Shown: positions 1-7,162 of the stretch, piece after piece
How the letters are laid out: the number at the start of each line of letters is the position of its first letter
Position numbering within the stretch: position 1 is the first letter of the stretch
Source of the DNA: Desulfobacterales bacterium
Lineage (GTDB): Bacteria; Desulfobacterota; Desulfobacteria; Desulfobacterales; JAFDCJ01
Direction: 5' to 3'
NCBI GenBank assembly: GCA_020345785.1
Contig: CP070771.1
Span: 3,009,713 to 3,022,766 of the forward strand
DNA: 13,054 nucleotides
The notes under the pieces: generated by a model
Told to the model about the DNA's origin: nothing
Databases searched by the model: none
Seen by the model: the letters and a program-made list of their open reading frames with translations, nothing else
Program-made: the position numbers and the translations under genes

Positions 1-624
1 TTCCTCGGCCGTCACAGAGAGATCTTTATAACGATCGGGCGTCAGCAAAAAAAAGTTCAGATTGACCATGGCATTATTCCACTTAAACCATTCCATGGCT
101 TCCTGGTCAGACACCTTGACACTGCCGGTAATAAAGTTGTTTAACTTTTGTACCAGCAAGGCATCACGTTGACTGCGTTCAAAGGACTCAGGGGTCAGAT
201 TGTTCTGATCCAGGATGAATTGATAGCGACGGGGATTGAAAACGCCGGCCACCTGAAACGCGCTGATCCCCCTGATGGACTCCGATAGATCTTCATCGGA
301 TACTCGTATGTCCAACTCCTCGGCGGCCTGACGCATAAGAATATTATCAACGAGCTGATCCAGGGCTTTTTGTTCCAATTGCAGACTCTTGAGAAGTTCA
401 TCGTTTAGATTGTTCCCGAAACTCTGCCGCACCTGGTCGATCAGCCGCTTGTAAGCTGAATTGTAATCTCCAATTGTGATCGTTTCACCATTGACTGTAG
501 CCACCCGGCTCAACCGTTGTGAAGTGTATTGATACCCTCCCCAGGAGATAAAAGTCACTGCAATCCCACCCATTAGCACTTTTATCATCCAGCTTCCTGC
601 ATGTTTGCGCATTATACTGAGCAT
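1..624 (-). CDS. ppiD: PpiD/SurA-type periplasmic folding chaperone, partial
   Basis: The open frame runs from an ATG at 622-624 leftward to the window edge without a stop, giving the first 208 residues; the C-terminus is cut off. The start MLSIMRKHAGSW followed by one hydrophobic segment at about residues 14-32 is the N-in membrane anchor typical of PpiD. Residues about 38-190 (ATVNGETITIGDY...LDQLVDNILMRQAAEELDIRVSDEDL) fit a SurA_N/PpiD N-terminal chaperone domain with the usual 'VNGE' entry and a 'VS' break. The parvulin PPIase domain would lie beyond the edge, so catalytic capacity cannot be judged. A GGAG-AAAGG ribosome site sits just upstream of the start. The 84-aa gene lies 95 bp upstream on the same strand, so the two are probably co-transcribed. 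Family knowledge: PpiD is anchored in the inner membrane and helps secreted proteins fold as they leave the Sec translocon. Symbol is by similarity; a SurA-like paralog is the main alternative. Confidence 0.8.
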   Translation of the reverse strand, partial: MLSIMRKHAGSWMIKVLMGGIAVTFISWGGYQYTSQRLSRVATVNGETITIGDYNSAYKRLIDQVRQSFGNNLNDELLKSLQLEQKALDQLVDNILMRQAAEELDIRVSDEDLSESIRGISAFQVAGVFNPRRYQFILDQNNLTPESFERSQRDALLVQKLNNFITGSVKVSDQEAMEWFKWNNAMVNLNFFLLTPDRYKDLSVTAEE

Positions 625-719
625 AAAATCCCTTTCTCCGCTACGACTGCTTCATCATATTTTCAGTTGGCGAGACGCACCGCATGCGGCACCGTCCGGC
701 TGAACCGCGACAACGGGCA

Positions 720-974
720 TCAGACAATCAGAGAAATCGACTTTGCCTGCCGATCCATCTTGGTCCCGACGGTTGCCGAGCAAAAGGCGCACAGATATTC
801 ATATTTTTCGCCTTCCGGCAGCACCAGCAGCAGACGCTTGCGGACCGGAACAGCCTGTTTACAGCGCTGACAATAAAGCTCTGTGGCGTCAAAGTCCTCG
901 TAACTGTCCGCCGGTTTCGGCCCGACCGAATTTTTGCGGGCCGGATACATGAAATGTCTCGGTTCCATTTTCAT
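720..974 (-). CDS. Small two-CxxC putative zinc-ribbon cytoplasmic protein
   Basis: An 84-residue protein with two CxxC motifs, C35-x-x-C38 and C62-x-x-C65, spaced like the two knuckles of a zinc ribbon. The stretch between them is basic and hydrophobic (VRKRLLLVLPEGEKY). The N-terminal third is polar and rich in Pro, Lys and Tyr (YPARKNSVGPKPADSYEDFD) and has no signal peptide or membrane segment, so it should be cytoplasmic. I believe related short proteins occur in Desulfobacterota, but no function is known to me. It is the first gene after a strong promoter and precedes ppiD, which suggests co-expression rather than a shared mechanism. A second in-frame ATG is at codon 3; the ribosome site (around CAGGG) is weak and does not separate the two. 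Overlapping plus-strand frames lack any recognisable motif and are judged shadows. Confidence 0.75.
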   Translation of the reverse strand: MKMEPRHFMYPARKNSVGPKPADSYEDFDATELYCQRCKQAVPVRKRLLLVLPEGEKYEYLCAFCSATVGTKMDRQAKSISLIV

Positions 975-1027
975 TTTTCAACCCTGAGGCAATAATCTCC
1001 AACGTTGTATCCCTTTTTAAACACTAA

Positions 1028-1056
1028 ATAATATTTTTTAATCCGACATTTGTCAA
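1028..1056 (-). promoter_or_regulatory. Near-consensus sigma-70 promoter for the 84-aa gene and ppiD
   Basis: Read on the minus strand, a perfect -35 TTGACA (1056-1051) is followed by exactly 17 bp and a TATTAT -10 (1033-1028, five of six matches). Transcription should start near 1021, leaving a leader of about 46 nt before the ATG at 974. The A/T-rich spacer end adds to the fit. Confidence 0.75.
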
Positions 1057-1441
1057 CAGCATACCATGGTTAAAGATCGACAAGACGAAATTAAGACGCT
1101 CCGATAGGGTCCAATTTTCCGGGACCGGTTTATTCTTGCCATACAAATCCCGCCGCGGTCCGCGGACAAGTTCAACGATAAGATTACCTACGTCCTCTTG
1201 CCTTTCCGGCCTATGGCCGAAAATTCAAGCCACCTGCTCCGCAGGTGGTTGTTGACTCCGCCTCCCAATTTATAATTTTGCCGCCGCTGATTCCATTCTC
1301 TGCTGCCGCAAAACTGACCCGTTGTCAACAAGGGTGCCCGAATCAACGACCACCAGCGGAGTCGGGGGTATGAGGAGGCAAAAGCTTTTCAATTCTCCCC
1401 GGCATGACAGGTGGCTTATGAATGGAGTTGCGAAATAAGTG
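1057..1441. other. Gene-free region with an imperfect long-range inverted repeat
   Basis: No frame here shows family motifs or a good ribosome site. The region holds a compact hairpin at 1230-1248 (CCACCTGC, loop TCC, GCAGGTGG). It also holds a 22-bp inverted repeat, 1237-1258 against 1340-1361, with three mismatches by eye. No T-tract follows either arm, so neither looks like a simple terminator. It may be a decayed repeat element between the divergent minus-strand promoter and the tRNA. Confidence 0.4.
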
Positions 1442-1470
1442 TTGACACCCTAGCCGGTGTTTGGTAAAAA
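1442..1470 (+). promoter_or_regulatory. Promoter of the tRNA-Ala gene
   Basis: A perfect -35 TTGACA at 1442-1447 is followed by a 17-bp spacer and TAAAAA at 1465-1470 (four of six -10 matches). The predicted start, near 1477, is about 8 nt ahead of the tRNA 5' end, a normal spacing for a single tRNA transcript. Confidence 0.6.
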
Positions 1471-1484
1471 ACCAATTTCTTACC

Positions 1485-1560
1485 GGGGCTGTAGCTCAGC
1501 TGGGAGAGCGCATGACTGGCAGTCATGAGGTCAGGGGTTCGAGCCCCCTCAGCTCCACCA
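1485..1560 (+). tRNA. tRNA-Ala (anticodon GGC)
   Basis: A complete 76-nt cloverleaf with encoded CCA. The acceptor arm GGGGCTG pairs with CAGCTCC (one G-T wobble), and the D arm has GCTC...GAGC. The anticodon stem is CATGA/TCATG with loop CTGGCAG, so the anticodon GGC (1518-1520) reads GCC and, by wobble, GCU. The T arm is AGGGG/CCCCT around TTCGAGC. It has its own promoter upstream and a terminator 8 nt after the CCA, so it is a solitary transcription unit. I saw no duplicated tRNA 3' end elsewhere in the window that would mark an integrated element. Confidence 0.97.
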
Positions 1561-1567
1561 ATAAATT

Positions 1568-1596
1568 AAAGGTTAGTAATTGGCTAACCTTTTTTT
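1568..1596 (+). terminator. Rho-independent terminator of tRNA-Ala
   Basis: A 9-bp stem AAAGGTTAG/CTAACCTTT with a 7-nt loop runs into a T-run ending at 1596, immediately after the tRNA. The A-tract on the left arm could also let it work in reverse, but no minus-strand gene ends here. Confidence 0.8.
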
Positions 1597-1909
1597 ATTG
1601 GAATTCTCAGGCGCCTTTAGTACAATAATTGCCAGCAAAGTGCTGTTCCCGGTCCCGGCCGGACCCAATTCACAAGCGTGGAGCCTCGCCCCTATCGGCC
1701 TCCGGCCTCTCCGAGCAGGATGTCGGCTGGTAAGCCTACGGGCGGGATGCGGTCCCGGAGAGAATGCCGGAATTCCCAAACGCAAAATCATGGCCGGGCT
1801 CAGCCGACAGGCCGGTGATTTCCTCGGCAGTCGGAAAAGTCGCCGACGGACAGGATTGATCAACATAAAGACATCCACTTTCGGAGTCTCATACGAGGTT
1901 AATGTTCGG
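1597..1909. other. GC-rich spacer before the GerMN gene, no supported gene
   Basis: About 310 bp between the tRNA terminator and the GerMN start. Open frames exist on both strands, but they overlap the tRNA terminator, are rich in Arg, Pro and Gly, and show no family motif or ribosome site. They are probably open because the DNA is GC-rich. The promoter for GerMN-fusA should lie here, but I could not find a clear -35/-10 pair. Confidence 0.4.
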
Positions 1910-2497
1910 ATGACCAACCACGCGCCTTGCAAGCCGAAACACATTTACAGGAGGGCCGTGGGCATCCTCTTGCTTGGATGCGCGGTTTGGGCTTTCTTTC
2001 AGAACGCAGACAGCGACCCGGCGCGCGCAAGCACGCGAGAGGTGCAACAAGGCACGGATTTGCACCGTCAATCTCAAAAAGCAGTGGTGCACCTTTATTT
2101 TGCCGACCGGAACAATTCTTTCTTGAAGTCTGAACAGCGGATTATGCTGCAACCGGCTGATCCAGTCGGCTTTGCGCGGGCGATTGTTCAGTCATTGATA
2201 AAGGGACCGCAAAAGGGACTGCTGCCAACGCTGCCGCCCGGTACAGAGCTCAGCGCCCTTTACATCACCCCCGACAACGTGTGCTATGTCGATTTATCGG
2301 AAGCCGTGAGGAAAAATCATCCCGGCGGAAGCAATTCAGAGCTGCTGACGATTTATTCGGTGGTGAATTCGTTAATATTAAATATAACCGAAATTGAACG
2401 GGTCAAAATATTGATCGGCGGGAATGAAGCCTCAACGCTGGCCGGACATATTGACCTGCAATATCCGGTTAAAGCGTACATGCTGATAGTGCGATGA
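1910..2497 (+). CDS. GerMN domain-containing membrane-anchored protein
   Basis: A 195-aa protein. The frame is open further upstream, but that part overlaps the tRNA terminator and is featureless. I chose the ATG at 1910 because GAGG lies 11 nt before it and a signal-anchor starts immediately (KHIYRR then hydrophobic residues about 16-30). Residues about 55-190 match the GerMN domain: the [18 protein letters not shown] segment, the VDLSEAV strand, [17 protein letters not shown], and the closing GG-x8-LAGHIDL. GerMN domains occur in spore germination proteins but also in envelope proteins of non-sporulating bacteria; their ligand is not well defined. C24 lies in LLGC, but strong hydrophobicity continues after it, so a lipoprotein is less likely than an uncleaved anchor. 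Its stop overlaps the fusA start (ATGA), implying translational coupling. Confidence 0.8.
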   Translation: MTNHAPCKPKHIYRRAVGILLLGCAVWAFFQNADSDPARASTREVQQGTDLHRQSQKAVVHLYFADRNNSFLKSEQRIMLQPADPVGFARAIVQSLIKGPQKGLLPTLPPGTELSALYITPDNVCYVDLSEAVRKNHPGGSNSELLTIYSVVNSLILNITEIERVKILIGGNEASTLAGHIDLQYPVKAYMLIVR

Positions 2498-4527
2498 GCA
2501 AAAAAACAAAAATCAACAGTATTAGAAACATCGGCATCATCGCTCACATTGATGCGGGTAAAACCACCGTGACCGAGCGGATTTTATACTACACCGGTAA
2601 ATCCCATAAAATCGGCGAGGTGCACAACGGTGAAGCGGTTATGGACTGGATGGTCGATGAGCAGGAACGGGGTATCACAATTACCTCGGCGGTTACCACC
2701 TGTCTCTGGCAAGAATTTGAAATCCACATCATCGATACCCCGGGCCATGTGGATTTTACCATTGAAGTCGAGCGATCACTTCGGGTGTTGGACGGGGCGG
2801 TTGGCGTTTTCAGTGCCGTGGAGGGTGTTGAACCTCAATCCGAAACTGTCTGGCGCCAGGCTGATAAATACGGTGTCCCCAAAATTGCTTTTATCAATAA
2901 AATGGACAGAATCGGCGCCGATTTTCCAGGGACCGTCGCCATGATGAAAGCGCGTCTCAAGGCCAACCCCCTTATTTTGCAGCTGCCCGTCGGCCAGGGC
3001 GAAGAATTTACCGATGTCATTGATCTGATCGAGATGAAGCAGATCCGATGGGATGATAACACGCTGGGGATCTCCTATGATCTCCTGGACATCAGCGATG
3101 AATATCTGCCCCAGGCTGAGGAATATCGCGACCAGATGATTGAGGCGGTAGCCGAATACGATGACGAAGTGATGGAGGCTTACTTATCGGAACTGCCCAT
3201 CGACCCTTCCAAGCTTGTCGATGCGATCCGCAAAGCCACCGTCCAACTGCAGCTGGTACCCGTTTTATGCGGCTCCGCCTTAAGAAACAAAGGGATTCAG
3301 CCCCTGCTGAATGCCATTGTAAAATTTCTGCCAAGCCCGGTCGATGTCCCCCCCATTAAGGGCTTGCATCCGGAGACCGGCCAGGAAATTGCTTGCAAAG
3401 CCAAAGATTCCGATCCGTTGGCCGCCCTGATATTCAAAGTGTCCATGATGGAAGGTCGAAAATTGTCATTTGTCAGGGTATACAGCGGCAAACTGAAGGC
3501 GGGCGATGAAGTTTACAATCCTACGTTAAAGAAAAAAGAGAAACTGGCTCGCCTCCTGCAAATGCACGCCAACAAGCGGGAACGGGTCGATTTGGTCGGT
3601 GCTGGCAGTATTGTGGGGGTTGTCGGTTTAAAAGACTCTTCCACCGGGGAGACTCTGTGCCATCCCGACCATCCTGTTTTGCTCGAAAATATCGAGGTTT
3701 ACGAGCCGGTAATCTCCGTGGCGGTGGAACCTAAAACCCATGCCGATCAGGAAAAAATTGACGAAGTGCTGCAAAAGTTTACGGCTGAAGATCCAACCCT
3801 CAGAGTCCGCAAAGATGAGGATACCGGTCAGACAATTCTGTCGGGTATGGGTGAGCTGCATCTGGAAATTGTGACAAGCCGCATGCAGCGGGAATTCAAC
3901 ACTAACGTCAATGTCGGCAAACCCCAGGTAGTTTACCGCGAGACCATTGCCAAGCGGGCAAAAGCGTCGGCTATTTTTGATAAGGAAATCGCAGGACAGC
4001 GCCTTTACGGTGAAGTCAATCTGAAAGTGGCGCCATTGCCGCGAGGCTCGGGGAATCAATTTATTTCTGAAATCACAGCGGATCAGCTTCCGCAAATTTA
4101 TATCGACGCGACCCGCAAAGGCGCGCTGGAATCACTTGAAAGCGGATCGTTGATCGGCTATCCGGTGGTCGATGTAGAAGTCACCCTTCTGAGCGTTCAG
4201 CATAAAGATTCCCTCAGCACTGAGCTGGCTTATACCGTTAGCGCTTCGATGGCCTGCCGGGAGGCACTGTCCAAGGCCGACCCGTTTTTGCTGGAACCCA
4301 TCATGGATGTGGAGGTATTTGTGCCGGAAGCGTTTATGGGCGAGGTGATTGGCGACCTGAATGCCCGCGGTGGTAAGATTGAAGCCATCGATCACAAAAC
4401 GGGATCTCAAATTATCAAGGTAACCGTCCCCCTCTCGAGCATGTTCGGATATTCTACTGACCTAAGATCAGCCACCCAGGGCAGAGGCACCTTTACCATG
4501 CAGTTTTCCCATTTTGACCGCAGTTAA
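2494..4527 (+). CDS. fusA: Elongation factor G (translational GTPase)
   Basis: A 677-aa EF-G, slightly shorter than the usual 690-700. All G-domain motifs are present: G1 AHIDAGKT (17-24), the RGITIT switch I (59-64), DTPGH (81-85, with catalytic His85), NKMD (135-138) and the G5 GSAL (260-263). Domains II-V follow, with GMGELHLEI in domain [14 protein letters not shown] and [14 protein letters not shown] in domain IV, and [19 protein letters not shown] in domain V. Family role: GTP-driven translocation of tRNA and mRNA, and ribosome recycling with RRF. It is not next to rpsL, rpsG or tuf, so it is likely a second EF-G paralog; deltaproteobacteria are known to carry several EF-G subfamilies including the spd types. 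It starts inside the GerMN stop codon and probably relies on that gene's translation. Its stop lies about 20 bp from the end of the convergent protease gene. Confidence 0.93.
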   Translation: MSKKTKINSIRNIGIIAHIDAGKTTVTERILYYTGKSHKIGEVHNGEAVMDWMVDEQERGITITSAVTTCLWQEFEIHIIDTPGHVDFTIEVERSLRVLDGAVGVFSAVEGVEPQSETVWRQADKYGVPKIAFINKMDRIGADFPGTVAMMKARLKANPLILQLPVGQGEEFTDVIDLIEMKQIRWDDNTLGISYDLLDISDEYLPQAEEYRDQMIEAVAEYDDEVMEAYLSELPIDPSKLVDAIRKATVQLQLVPVLCGSALRNKGIQPLLNAIVKFLPSPVDVPPIKGLHPETGQEIACKAKDSDPLAALIFKVSMMEGRKLSFVRVYSGKLKAGDEVYNPTLKKKEKLARLLQMHANKRERVDLVGAGSIVGVVGLKDSSTGETLCHPDHPVLLENIEVYEPVISVAVEPKTHADQEKIDEVLQKFTAEDPTLRVRKDEDTGQTILSGMGELHLEIVTSRMQREFNTNVNVGKPQVVYRETIAKRAKASAIFDKEIAGQRLYGEVNLKVAPLPRGSGNQFISEITADQLPQIYIDATRKGALESLESGSLIGYPVVDVEVTLLSVQHKDSLSTELAYTVSASMACREALSKADPFLLEPIMDVEVFVPEAFMGEVIGDLNARGGKIEAIDHKTGSQIIKVTVPLSSMFGYSTDLRSATQGRGTFTMQFSHFDRS

Positions 4528-4547
4528 AATTGGGGGTCGGCTCGAGT

Positions 4548-5966
4548 TTAATTTGATTTCTTTTGCGTCCCCTTTCCGCCGAGTTGAGCCAGCCATTCTT
4601 CAATTTGCTTTCGTTTTTCAGCATCCTGGTCATGCTTTAAGGCTTGTTTCAATTGAACCGCGGCATTCTTGTAATCTCTTTTCCGCAGATAATAAACACC
4701 GAGATAATAGTGCGCGTCGCCTAAATTTTGCTGTTTTCCCAGACTTTGTCCCAGATAATAGAAGGCCGTCGTAAACTGGGGGTATTGCCGGGTAAGCTTG
4801 AGAAAGCTATCGGTGGCTTCGGTCAAATTTCCCAGCTCCAGGTGGGTGCGCCCCAGATAGTAAATACATTCCGGATCCTTGGGTATCATGCCGCAGGCAC
4901 TGTCCAGCGTTTTGAGAGCCTGAGGAAATTGACCGTCAAGATAATATATCCAGCCGAGATCTCTTAAGATATAGGGATCAAACGCTCTTTTCGTCAGAGC
5001 CATCCGTATTTGTTCAACGGCTTCCTGTCTTTTCCCGACTCTGGCCAGGATCAGGCCGTAGCGGTAATGGGCCATAGGATTCCCCGGGTTTCGGGCCGCA
5101 TCGGCTTCAAGCCTGCTCAAAACGACTTGTTCGTCGCTATACTCGGTTTCGATCCGGGTATGGACCCGTTTGAACTCATCCTGATTGACCAGAGGAATCG
5201 GTTTGTGGGCGGCATCGTAAGATTCAAGCCATGAGCTGATAAACGCAATACGATCCTCGACGGCCGGGTGGGTCATTAAGTAAGTGGGAACCTGATCTGA
5301 TCCAAACCAGGTTTTGGCGCGGATTTTCTTTAAAATTTTCAGCAGCCCGTCGGCACTGTACCCTGCGCCGGTAATAAATTTCAAGCCGAACTGGTCGGCC
5401 TGCATCTCATCGTCCCGGCTGTAAGCCAGCTCAGCGGATTGTGCGGCAGCCGGTGCCCCCATGGTGACCGCCTGGGCCGCTTCTCCGGCCCCGCCAACGC
5501 CCAGCAAAATGCCGGCCGCCATGCCGGCCAAGGTTGCCCACCCCATTTTCTTTTGCCGCTCGATTTTCTGCGAAATATGCCGGCAGTAAACGTGGGCGAT
5601 TTCATGACCCAGGATACCCGCCAGCTCTTCTTCTTCCTCCATGGCATCCATGAGACCGGTATAAACAAAAATGTGACCTGCCGGTGTGGCAAACGCATTG
5701 TATACGTCTTCCTTGATGACGTGGAACTGGTACCTGAACGGCTGCTCCGGCAGGGTCGCCAGAATCCGTTTACCGATATCATTGACATAGGCGACGATCG
5801 CAGGATCATCAACAATTTCAAAATGCTTGTAAATGGCCGTCAACATTTGGGCGGACAGCTCTTCTTCCTCTTTGACCGTGATGCTGAAAACGGCCGCCGG
5901 AATGAGGCTGCCCAGGGCAAACGCGACAATTATCCCCATGGCAATACTTTTTTTAAATATTTTCAT
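4548..5966 (-). CDS. BepA-like M48 zinc metalloprotease with TPR repeats
   Basis: A 472-aa exported protein. A signal peptide occupies residues 1 to about 28 (MKIFKKS, then a hydrophobic core). The M48 peptidase domain contains HEIAH at 121-125 (zinc ligands H121 and H125, catalytic E122) and the third ligand E187 in YSRDDEMQAD. A glycine/alanine-rich hydrophobic stretch lies at 142-176. A MTHPAVEDRI segment typical of the family follows. Residues about 290-455 form about four tetratricopeptide repeats (for example DPECIYYLGRTHLELGNLTEA). Size and domain order match BepA (YfgC), a periplasmic protease and chaperone that monitors LptD and BAM-dependent outer-membrane assembly. Neighbours give no operon: fusA converges with no obvious terminator between, and parA is divergent. 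A 19-bp dyad lies about 40 bp upstream of the start and could be an operator. The tail is Lys/Gln-rich. Confidence 0.9.
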   Translation of the reverse strand: MKIFKKSIAMGIIVAFALGSLIPAAVFSITVKEEEELSAQMLTAIYKHFEIVDDPAIVAYVNDIGKRILATLPEQPFRYQFHVIKEDVYNAFATPAGHIFVYTGLMDAMEEEEELAGILGHEIAHVYCRHISQKIERQKKMGWATLAGMAAGILLGVGGAGEAAQAVTMGAPAAAQSAELAYSRDDEMQADQFGLKFITGAGYSADGLLKILKKIRAKTWFGSDQVPTYLMTHPAVEDRIAFISSWLESYDAAHKPIPLVNQDEFKRVHTRIETEYSDEQVVLSRLEADAARNPGNPMAHYRYGLILARVGKRQEAVEQIRMALTKRAFDPYILRDLGWIYYLDGQFPQALKTLDSACGMIPKDPECIYYLGRTHLELGNLTEATDSFLKLTRQYPQFTTAFYYLGQSLGKQQNLGDAHYYLGVYYLRKRDYKNAAVQLKQALKHDQDAEKRKQIEEWLAQLGGKGTQKKSN

Positions 5967-6006
5967 TATCTTATACTTTCGGTCATCAATGTTCAGAGTA
6001 AAGAAT

Positions 6007-6025
6007 CCTGGCCCAGAGGACCAGG
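6007..6025. repeat. 19-bp imperfect dyad, copy 1
   Basis: The sequence CCTGGCCCAGAGGACCAGG is an imperfect palindrome (seven of nine base pairs). It recurs with one difference at 6177-6195. This copy is 41 bp upstream of the protease start codon, a reasonable operator position. A repeat end is the alternative. Confidence 0.5.
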
Positions 6026-6092
6026 CTTTGACATGGGTCTGATTTTATTTTTTATCTCTACCACCCCTAAAACAACCCTATATAAAAAGATC

Positions 6093-6141
6093 TCATTCCA
6101 CCAAACCCAATATTCCAACACTCCATTATTCCAATACCCCA
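6093..6141. repeat. Degenerate 8-bp tandem repeat (TGGAATAT-like, minus sense)
   Basis: Six consecutive units of 8 bp (one is 9 bp) ending in CCA, such as ATATTCCA, ACACTCCA, TTATTCCA and ATACCCCA. In the opposite sense the consensus is TGGAATAT, the same family as the array at 12077-12108. It lies between the two 19-bp dyads in the M48/parA spacer and contains no gene. Confidence 0.55.
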
Positions 6142-6176
6142 CGGCATTCTTCTACGGCAAAGCCAATCTTCTCTGA

Positions 6177-6195
6177 CCTGGCCCATAGGACCAGG
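6177..6195. repeat. 19-bp imperfect dyad, copy 2
   Basis: CCTGGCCCATAGGACCAGG differs from copy 1 by one base and lies in the same orientation 170 bp away, about 160 bp upstream of the parA start. The two copies bracket the 8-bp tandem array. The rest of the 5967-6355 spacer is A/T-rich with no gene that I can support. Confidence 0.5.
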
Positions 6196-6355
6196 TTTTC
6201 AATCTTAGAATAAATGCCATCATATATTGCCACATTTTAATCCTCTTTTCAAACAGCAAGTTTTATGTTAAATCAAAAAAATGCGGCCTGTCTGGCTCGC
6301 AAAAATATGATTGATTTATGCGCCGCAACCGGATGGCGTTTCCAGGATACAAACC

Positions 6356-7162
6356 ATGGCACAGGTAATATGCATTGCAAATCAGAAAGGCGGGGTGGGC
6401 AAAACGACAACGGCCATCAACTTGTCGGCGTCCCTGGCGGTGTCGGAAAAACGCACCCTGCTGGTAGATTGTGATCCCCAGGCCAATGCCACATCAGGGG
6501 TAGGCATCGAGCCGGCAGCCATGGACAAAAATCTGTACCACGGCATGCTGGGACAGGCGGGATCTGAGAATCTGATCATGGACAGCGCCATTTCGATGTT
6601 GAAGGTGATCCCTTCCAGCGTCGAGTTGATTGGATTTGAGGTGGAAATGATGTCCAGCCCCCACCGTGACCATGCCTTGAAAAATCTTATCGCCGATGTG
6701 CGCAGTTCATTTGAATATATAATCCTCGATTGTCCGCCTTCGCTGAGCCTACTAACCGTCAATGCACTGACAGCCGCTGATTCCCTGCTGATACCGTTGC
6801 AGTGCGAATTTTATGCGCTAGAAGGCCTGGGCCAGCTGCTGCAAACCGTCAAGCGCATTAAACAGGCCCTGAATCCCGATCTTAAAATTGCCGGTATCCT
6901 GTTAACCATGTTCGACCAGCGAACCAATCTATCTTACCAGGTCGCCGAGGAAGCTGAAAAATACTTCAACAATCTGGTATTCAAAACAATCATTCCCAGA
7001 AATATTCGTCTGAGTGAGGCGCCCAGTTTTGGGAAGCCCATATTGCTCTATGACGCTACCTCGACCGGCGCACGCAGTTATTTTGAACTCGCCAAAGAAA
7101 TAATGGAAGACCGAATTTCCGGACGACGGAATGAGGATAACCTATGCAAAAAAGTAATCTGA
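6356..7162 (+). CDS. parA: Chromosome-partitioning ATPase ParA (Soj)
   Basis: A 268-aa protein. I place the start at the ATG at 6356, which has AGGA 8 nt upstream (6344-6347) and gives the standard MAQVICIANQKGGVGKTT N-terminus; an in-frame ATG 45 nt earlier only adds an unconserved extension. Motifs: deviant Walker A KGGVGKT (11-17), Walker A' LVDCDPQANAT (D38 and D40), Walker B IILDCPPSLSLL (D125). Family role: ATP-dependent dimers bind DNA non-specifically, and ParB-stimulated hydrolysis moves replication origins. It overlaps parB by 19 bp, the classic parAB pair. The protein lacks an N-terminal HTH, so it is of the short chromosomal type rather than a plasmid type Ia ParA. The nearby genes are not rsmG or mnmG, so the usual origin-linked context is absent in this window. 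Confidence 0.93.
   Translation: MAQVICIANQKGGVGKTTTAINLSASLAVSEKRTLLVDCDPQANATSGVGIEPAAMDKNLYHGMLGQAGSENLIMDSAISMLKVIPSSVELIGFEVEMMSSPHRDHALKNLIADVRSSFEYIILDCPPSLSLLTVNALTAADSLLIPLQCEFYALEGLGQLLQTVKRIKQALNPDLKIAGILLTMFDQRTNLSYQVAEEAEKYFNNLVFKTIIPRNIRLSEAPSFGKPILLYDATSTGARSYFELAKEIMEDRISGRRNEDNLCKKVI

Noticed and set aside
684..995. 103-aa plus-strand frame opposite the two-CxxC gene
   Set aside because: The minus-strand frame has paired CxxC motifs and a strong promoter; the plus frame has neither.
1580..1909. N-terminal 110-residue extension of the GerMN protein
   Set aside because: It starts inside the tRNA terminator, is low-complexity and Arg/Gly/Pro rich, and would bury the signal-anchor in the middle of the protein. 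The ATG at 1910 has a ribosome site.
1485..1909. Integrated element at the tRNA-Ala 3' end
   Set aside because: No integrase gene and no second copy of the tRNA 3' end were found in the window.
1573..1944. Minus-strand 123-aa frame downstream of tRNA-Ala
   Set aside because: It ends in the terminator, overlaps the GerMN start antisense, and has no ribosome site or family motif; the open frame follows from GC-rich DNA.
3628..4095. 155-aa minus-strand frame inside fusA
   Set aside because: It is an antisense shadow of EF-G domains II-IV with no motif of its own.
4528..4547. Bidirectional terminator between fusA and the protease gene
   Set aside because: The 20-bp gap has no stem-loop that I can draw and only a short T-run.
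6093..6141. CRISPR-like array from the 8-bp repeats
   Set aside because: Units are 8 bp with no spacers, and no cas genes are present.
5439..6176. 245-aa plus-strand frame opposite the M48 protease
   Set aside because: It is antisense to the HEIAH-containing gene, which has clear conservation; the frame has no recognisable domain and runs into the repeat-bearing spacer.
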